NCBI RefSeq assembly: GCF_000328475.2
Contig: NC_026483.1
Span: forward strand, 496,001-560,000
Direction: 5' to 3'
From: Mycosarcoma maydis
Taxonomy: Eukaryota > Basidiomycota > Ustilaginomycetes > Ustilaginales
DNA length: 64,000 nucleotides
Under the pieces are notes generated by a model, which was not told the DNA's origin, ran no database searches, and saw nothing but the letters and a program-made list of their open reading frames with translations. Below, piece after piece: positions 59,726-64,000 of this stretch. The position numbers were made by a program, and so were the translations under genes. Every line of letters begins with the position of its first letter. The first letter of the stretch is position 1.

Positions 59726-60619
59726 ATGCTGGTCCTTGTGATCGGCGACCTTCATATTCCGTTCCGGGCCCATGACTTACCAGCCAAGTTCAAGAAGCTA
59801 CTAGTGCCCGGCAAGATTCAACAGATCATCTGCACCGGAAACGTATGCAACACCGACTATCTGCACTATCTGCGCACCATCGCCGGAGATGTTCACCTCG
59901 TGAAAGGCGACTATGACGATAACCCACACTTCCCTTCAAGCCTGATCCTTAACCATCCCCCTCTTCGGATCGGTGTGCTACACGGACATCAGGTTGTTCC
60001 AGCTGGTGATACACAGTCTCTGGCTGCAGTTGCGAGAGCGATGGATGTCGACATATTGCTCACAGGACACACGCATCGATTCGAGGCTTTCGAACTGGAG
60101 GGTCGCTTCTTTGTCAATCCAGGTAGCGCAACCGGCGCCTGGCATCCTACATGGCCATTGAGAGATCCCGCTTCCCTAGCCGCCCTGTCAGAAAGGACAG
60201 CCGCCAAGACGAAAGAGGATGCTACCATTGCCGACAAGAAGGCCGACGAGCCCAAGCCAAAGAAGGGTGCAAAAACGTCAGACAACAAAAAGAACGATGA
60301 CTCAGCAAAGGACAAGCCATCCGCATCCGAACTTAAAGACGCCAATAAGGACGCCGAGTCAAACAAAGATGGCGACGAGGAAGAGGAAGAAGCGAAAGAG
60401 GCCGCGGCCCCTGTCCCGAGCTTTGCCTTGCTAGACATTCAGGGTGCCGTGGTAGTGACATACGTCTATCAGCTTATCGATGGAGATGTCAAGGTAGAAA
60501 AGATCGAGTACCGAAAGAACCTCGATAGCAACTCGTTGGCATTGCAGCGCGGCGCATCTGGTAACGCTGTCGCAGTGGGCGCCTCAGCCACAAATTATGG
60601 CCAGTACGGCGGACGATAG
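59726..60619 (+). CDS. VPS29: Retromer subunit VPS29 with a long charged insertion
   Basis: Vps29 is the metallophosphoesterase-fold subunit of retromer, which returns receptors from endosomes to the Golgi. The ATG at 59726 opens a 297-residue frame (human 182). The fold is clear: [57 protein letters not shown]-type [21 protein letters not shown] and [14 protein letters not shown] [21 protein letters not shown]. Metal-site residues Asp8, His10, Asn39, Asp62, His86, His115 and His117 are all present. About 85 residues rich in Lys, Asp, Glu and Ala (about 146-230) are inserted between [13 protein letters not shown] and PSFALLDIQ, a surface turn in the human protein. The C-terminal tail after YRKNL is also extended by about 32 Gly/Ala/Ser residues. 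Confidence 0.95.
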   Translation: MLVLVIGDLHIPFRAHDLPAKFKKLLVPGKIQQIICTGNVCNTDYLHYLRTIAGDVHLVKGDYDDNPHFPSSLILNHPPLRIGVLHGHQVVPAGDTQSLAAVARAMDVDILLTGHTHRFEAFELEGRFFVNPGSATGAWHPTWPLRDPASLAALSERTAAKTKEDATIADKKADEPKPKKGAKTSDNKKNDDSAKDKPSASELKDANKDAESNKDGDEEEEEAKEAAAPVPSFALLDIQGAVVVTYVYQLIDGDVKVEKIEYRKNLDSNSLALQRGASGNAVAVGASATNYGQYGGR

Positions 60620-60836
60620 GAGCTGCTCAACAAAGCATTGCAATCCAGATACCACTTCCCTCCACAACGTTAGATGGTAGTTGTCCGTTATTACCATGTG
60701 TGGGTTCATTCTTTTGATTGGATACAAATACAAGTATTGATATGAGCGATCGGAACTAGGAACTAGGAGCTATGGTATGCTGCGGAGCATGAAAAGGGGC
60801 GGGTGTTGGAGCGGATGGTCGACGTGAACGCCGAGA

Positions 60837-61291
60837 TTACTTTGCCGGCTGGATGAGTGTCTGTGGGATCAATTGAGGGGATAGACCGGAGGATTGTCAG
60901 TGTATGCCAGACCACAGACTCAGGCGGTGCCCCTGTTTGAGCCTTATAGTTATACGATACCTACAATGTTGTCTCCCTTCAACAGGATTCGGCCAAGCTC
61001 TACGCGCTTGTTGTCCTTCTTTGTCCATACTTCTTCTGCATCCGCCAATGTGACGTTCATAAACTCGTCAAAGCCCTGTAAAAAATCGGGAAGCAGCAGT
61101 TGCAGCTTGTCAATCACCATGTTTGTATAATATTGTACCATTGGCGAGCTGCCATGTCGACTCACAATGATCTTGCCTTCAATACGAAAGTCGACATTAT
61201 CGTAGAGCCAGAGAGATACTCTTGTCTGCTGTTGCAAGTGACGGAAGATGATGTTGATCGGCTGCACCGATACTTTGCTTCGGCCCGACAT
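60837..61291 (-). CDS. SME1: Small nuclear ribonucleoprotein SmE, three exons
   Basis: SmE is part of the heptameric Sm ring on U1, U2, U4 and U5 snRNAs. Exon 1 is 61291-61166 ([20 protein letters not shown] to RIEGKII), exon 2 is 61075-60965 ([16 protein letters not shown] to LLKGDNI) and exon 3 is 60860-60837 (TLIQPAK and TAA). The two joins restore the family sequence [13 protein letters not shown] and KGDNITLIQ, the standard Sm2 ending. The product is 86 residues, near the human 92 and yeast 94. Intron 1 (61165-61076, 90 nt, GTGAGT...TACAG) has no in-frame stop. Intron 2 (60964-60861, 104 nt) has a GTAGGT donor and CCCACAG acceptor. An alternative unspliced end (VGIV) would lack the usual terminus. 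Confidence 0.9.
60861..60964 (-). other. SmE intron 2 (104 nt)
   Basis: GTAGGT donor and CCCACAG acceptor. The placement is supported by the last exon giving TLIQ after KGDNI. Confidence 0.8.
61076..61165 (-). other. SmE intron 1 (90 nt, no in-frame stop)
   Basis: GTGAGT donor and TTTTTTACAG acceptor. The length is a multiple of three and the intron encodes 30 sense codons, so retention would keep the reading frame. Confidence 0.88.
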
Positions 61292-62190
61292 TGTATGTAC
61301 GTGCTGCTGGATGGAAACTCTCGGAGGTAAGATGAAGGATCGAGAGCTAGAAGAGAGTCTGCTTCGTGTGTTCTCTTGTGCTTGCAAACAAACCCAAGGT
61401 ATCTTGCAGTACTAGCGTCAAGTTTGGCGGGCTGTTCGTTCAATCACGAATGTTGTATGCAAATTCCTTCGAATTTAAGCTTCAAGCGATCTCGGCTGCT
61501 GTTCTTTGCTCGGAACACCAGGATGTCGCTGACTGGGCGGGAAAGGATTGGCGTGGAAAGGGTTGGATGGCGTGGAGAGAGCATGACAAGCAACACGTCG
61601 AATCTTCGAAACTCAAATCACAGACAAGTAGACCGCGAAATACAGCATCACGTGAATCTGGCTAGATCGGGCCACTCGAATCGGGCTCACATTCGTGATC
61701 CGAGGTAGATATCGTCAAGAAGCAAGCCTGTGCGTGGGTCATGCAAGGCGTGAATCACGAATGCTGCATTGGACGGAGGCGTGGCTCCGTGCCTATTTTC
61801 CATCCCTTTACCTTCTTCACGCTCGAGTCAATCTCGAATCGGCCTTCCCACCCAATTGCAGCATCGTCTGACTCTTCGAACCATAACACACGTCCACATA
61901 CAAGCCATTTTCCGGAGCCAAAACTGCTGGCGCATGCAAGTCACGTCGTTGAATAACCTATCACGACTTGGAAGAAGCTATCGAGCAGAGAGCTTGAACC
62001 CACTACGCTTGAGACGCCCCTTGTGCTTACCTGGCAACGCACCTGAACAACACGTAACATACGCTTTGAGCTACCAACAGTAGCTGTTTCGGAGACAGAC
62101 CTTTCCCAGAGTCCGGGGCGCCCGACTAGCCGCGGCCGCAAACACGTTCAATACGAGACAAGGCCAGCCGAAACTTGGTAACTCTTAAAA
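61292..62190. other. Divergent intergenic region SmE / ARL1
   Basis: About 900 bp. Single heptamer copies at 61442-61450, 61690-61698 and 61750-61760. The plus-strand frames here lack any family feature. Confidence 0.5.
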
Positions 62191-62909
62191 ATGGGTCTCA
62201 CATTCTCGTCAATGTTGTCCAAGCTGGCATTCTGGAACAAAAATGAGGAGGTCAGGATACTCATGCTCGGGCTCGACAGTGCTGGTAAGACGACGATCTT
62301 GTATCGGCTGCAAATTGGCGAGGTGGTCTCTACGATCCCAACGATCGGATTCAATGTAGAAACGGTGACATTTAAGAACATCAAGTTTCAGGTCTGGGAT
62401 CTTGGCGGACAAACATCAATTCGGTAAGCTTTGCTTTGTGCTGTTCTCGTCTTTGCAAGTCATGACAGTGCTGACACTGGCTTTCGCGGCGCTCGCCTAT
62501 TGCAGACCGTACTGGAGGTGCTATTATGCCAACACAACAGCCATCATCTACGTGATCGACGCTTCGGACATAGAACGACTCGGCACAGCGAAAGCAGAGC
62601 TACTCGCTATGCTTTCAGAGGAAGAGCTCAAGGACTCAAAGCTTCTTGTTTTTGCCAACAAGCAGGATCTACCAGGCGCTTTGGACGAAGGGCAGGTCAG
62701 CGAGAAGCTCGGGCTGAGCGAGCTCAAGGATCGTCAATGGTCGATACACAAGTGTTGTGCCACCAAAGGCGAAGGTCTGGAAGAGGGTCTTGATTGGTAA
62801 GTATGCCGTGCAAGGGAGAATGACTTGGCACTTGTTGATGTAGCTACTGACTTGGTGTTCTCTCTTCTCTCCCGCTCTCAGGCTGGTCAACACATTGCAA
62901 AGCAAGTGA
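62191..62909 (+). CDS. ARL1: ARF-like small GTPase Arl1, three exons
   Basis: Arl1 recruits GRIP-domain golgins to the trans-Golgi. Exon 1 (62191-62423) starts [12 protein letters not shown] with Gly2 available for myristoylation. The donor GTAAGC starts at 62424 and the acceptor TGCAG ends at 62505. Exon 2 is 62506-62796, the donor GTAAGT starts at 62797, and the acceptor CTCAG ends at 62881. Exon 3 is 62882-62909 (LVNTLQSK). The product is 183 residues, the family norm. P-loop GLDSAGKTT, switch region [27 protein letters not shown] (characteristic of Arl1) and NKQDLPGAL are all visible, as is [12 protein letters not shown] at the end. The Ser in GLDSAGKT is a mild variation from the usual Gly or Ala. 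Confidence 0.95.
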
Positions 62910-63404
62910 TCCATTCGAGACCTCCGATACCCATGCAACAATTTTCCAGCACAAACAGCATACTTTTGTTCATTGTTTAAACTTGTTCCAACAGTCTCGC
63001 TCGAGACTCTACATAAGCAAGGCGCGTTTCAATGTACGTCTCGATTCATCTGCGACTCTGGTGGCTCTGACTTGGACGTAGTGTGACCCTGAAAAAGCAT
63101 CCTCCTATACCAATTCTACAAGCTCAAGCATCATGGCAGCGCGTGAGGGCTCACAAGATGGCGTTCAGAATGAGAGAAGAAAGAAGTGCCACCTTTCGTG
63201 TTTTGGACGATGATGTGTGAGCCACCTTGTATTAAATGGAGGCAGACTTGCTTTTGAAAACTGGCAATCGTGAATGTATGGCTGTCGCTCTCAGGCCAGA
63301 TTGTTTTTTTTCCCTAGTTTTACACTCTGAACTGAATCGTTGAATGTTGATTTCTCACCACGCTCGCTCTTACGCCCTTGGCTCTCCTTCAGCACAGGTA
63401 GACA
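62910..63404. other. Spacer ARL1 / unidentified gene
   Basis: About 495 bp. A single CGTGAAT copy at 63269 and a T-run at 63303-63312. No gene is supported. Confidence 0.45.
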
Positions 63405-63777
63405 ATGCAGTCGACATCAGCAGCAATCGCAGCAGCAGCCATCTCGGGAGCCGATTTGGGCGCCAAAGCCAACAGCGCCAAAGGGTCGGATTCGGCTGCC
63501 AAGAAGAAGTCTTGTGGAACACTGGGCGATAACGGATTCGATGCTAGTGAGGCCGAGACGTGGATGCGAAACAGATGGAAGGCTGTACACTCGAATTCTT
63601 CCGACAAAAGAATAGCAGAAGCTCGTAAGTGTATTGTACAAGCGAGACAGATCATCGGGTGTGGGCGGCATGCTGATTGACGGATTTTGGTGCGGCCGCT
63701 TGTGATTGATACAGAGAGACCAGAGGTGTATAAAGCACCGCCAGGCTCTGCAGGCTCCGCTTGGGGTCCGAACAAGA
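63405..63777 (+). CDS. 5' part of an unidentified spliced gene (exons 1-2)
   Basis: Exon 1, 63405-63624, begins MQSTSAAIAAAAISGADLG; the donor GTAAGT starts at 63625. The acceptor ATACAG ends at 63714. Exon 2 starts 63715 and is followed at 63778 by GTGAGT, a possible second donor; beyond that the frame could stay open to the window edge. The joined sequence has an Ala/Ser-rich N-terminus, then KKKSCGTLGDNGFDASEAETWMRNRW and, in exon 2, RPEVYKAPPGSAGSAWGP. The WMRNRW segment and a Pro/Gly-rich tail hint at a small conserved protein, but I do not recognise the family. The exon 2 end and anything beyond are tentative. Confidence 0.45.
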
Positions 63778-64000
63778 GTGAGTTCTTTACTTGGAGACTG
63801 TTGCGAAATGTCGGGCGTTGCAAGCAGCCATCAAGGATGAGAAGGCTGATGACAACTTCTGTTGGGTTTCTGATCACGAGCAGAAACAATCAACGAGAGA
63901 TTCGCAAGCGATCTGCTGAAAGCTTCAACAGCAAGCGCGGCCAGATAAGTGGAATTTATATCAATCGTGAATTCAGTGCTACCTATGCATGTGTTGAGAG

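Noticed and set aside
60950..61387. Unspliced 145-codon version of SmE
   Set aside because: Would insert 30 residues within the Sm fold and end without the conserved Sm2 terminus; two introns with good sites repair both.
1..64000. Secondary-metabolite or effector cluster
   Set aside because: No polyketide or peptide synthetase, P450, transporter set or tandem family of secreted proteins; almost all genes are housekeeping.

Overview
The window looks like nuclear DNA of a basidiomycete fungus, most probably a smut of the Ustilaginales (Ustilago, Sporisorium or Pseudozyma type). The reasons are compact genes with few, short GT-AG introns (82-268 nt where I could place them), fungus-specific proteins (a WC-2-type GATA factor, a copper-fist regulator, Mic19, a Cep57/Ppc89-like protein), protein-coding genes on both strands with 0.1-4 kb spacers, and spacers strewn with a heptamer (ATTCACG and its complement). 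Genus and species are inferred, not proven.

Layout, left to right: end of an unidentified gene (2-370, +); N-myristoyltransferase (-); NSA1/WDR74 ribosome-assembly factor (+); Cep57-like coiled-coil protein (-); Gyp7-type Rab GAP (+); NAD(P)HX epimerase (-); PWP2 (-, one intron); FAF2/Ubx2-like UBX protein (+); a 3.9-kb gene-poor stretch; WC-2-like photoreceptor partner (+); eIF1/SUI1 (+, one intron); succinyl-CoA:3-ketoacid CoA-transferase (-); a large unknown membrane protein (-); aprataxin-like HIT protein (+); a membrane-anchored thioredoxin-fold protein without the active cysteines (+); ArgJ (-); Chl4/CENP-N (-); MIC19 (+, one intron); pyridoxal kinase (-); RED-like splicing protein (+); copper-fist regulator (-); CLF1/Crooked neck (+); SET1 (-); VPS29 (+); SmE (-, two introns); ARL1 (+, two introns); start of an unidentified spliced gene (63405 onward, +).

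The genes are core housekeeping and regulatory genes without an obvious operon-like theme. Some functional links exist: NMT modifies N-terminal glycines, and both Mic19 and Arl1 in this window begin with plausible myristoylation sites; SmE, CLF1 and RED belong to splicing; NSA1 and PWP2 to ribosome assembly; WC-2, the copper-fist protein and SET1 to transcription and chromatin.

I found no mobile element with coding capacity, no CRISPR array, no convincing tRNA or rRNA gene, and no secondary-metabolite cluster. The most unusual signals are the dispersed heptamer family (including what looks like a copy inside the NAXE coding sequence), an aprataxin finger that has lost three of four zinc ligands, insertions beside catalytic elements of NMT and ArgJ, a lysine/acidic insertion in Vps29, a stop-free 90-nt intron in the SmE gene, and a weakly supported small cysteine-rich secreted-protein candidate at 14549-14968.
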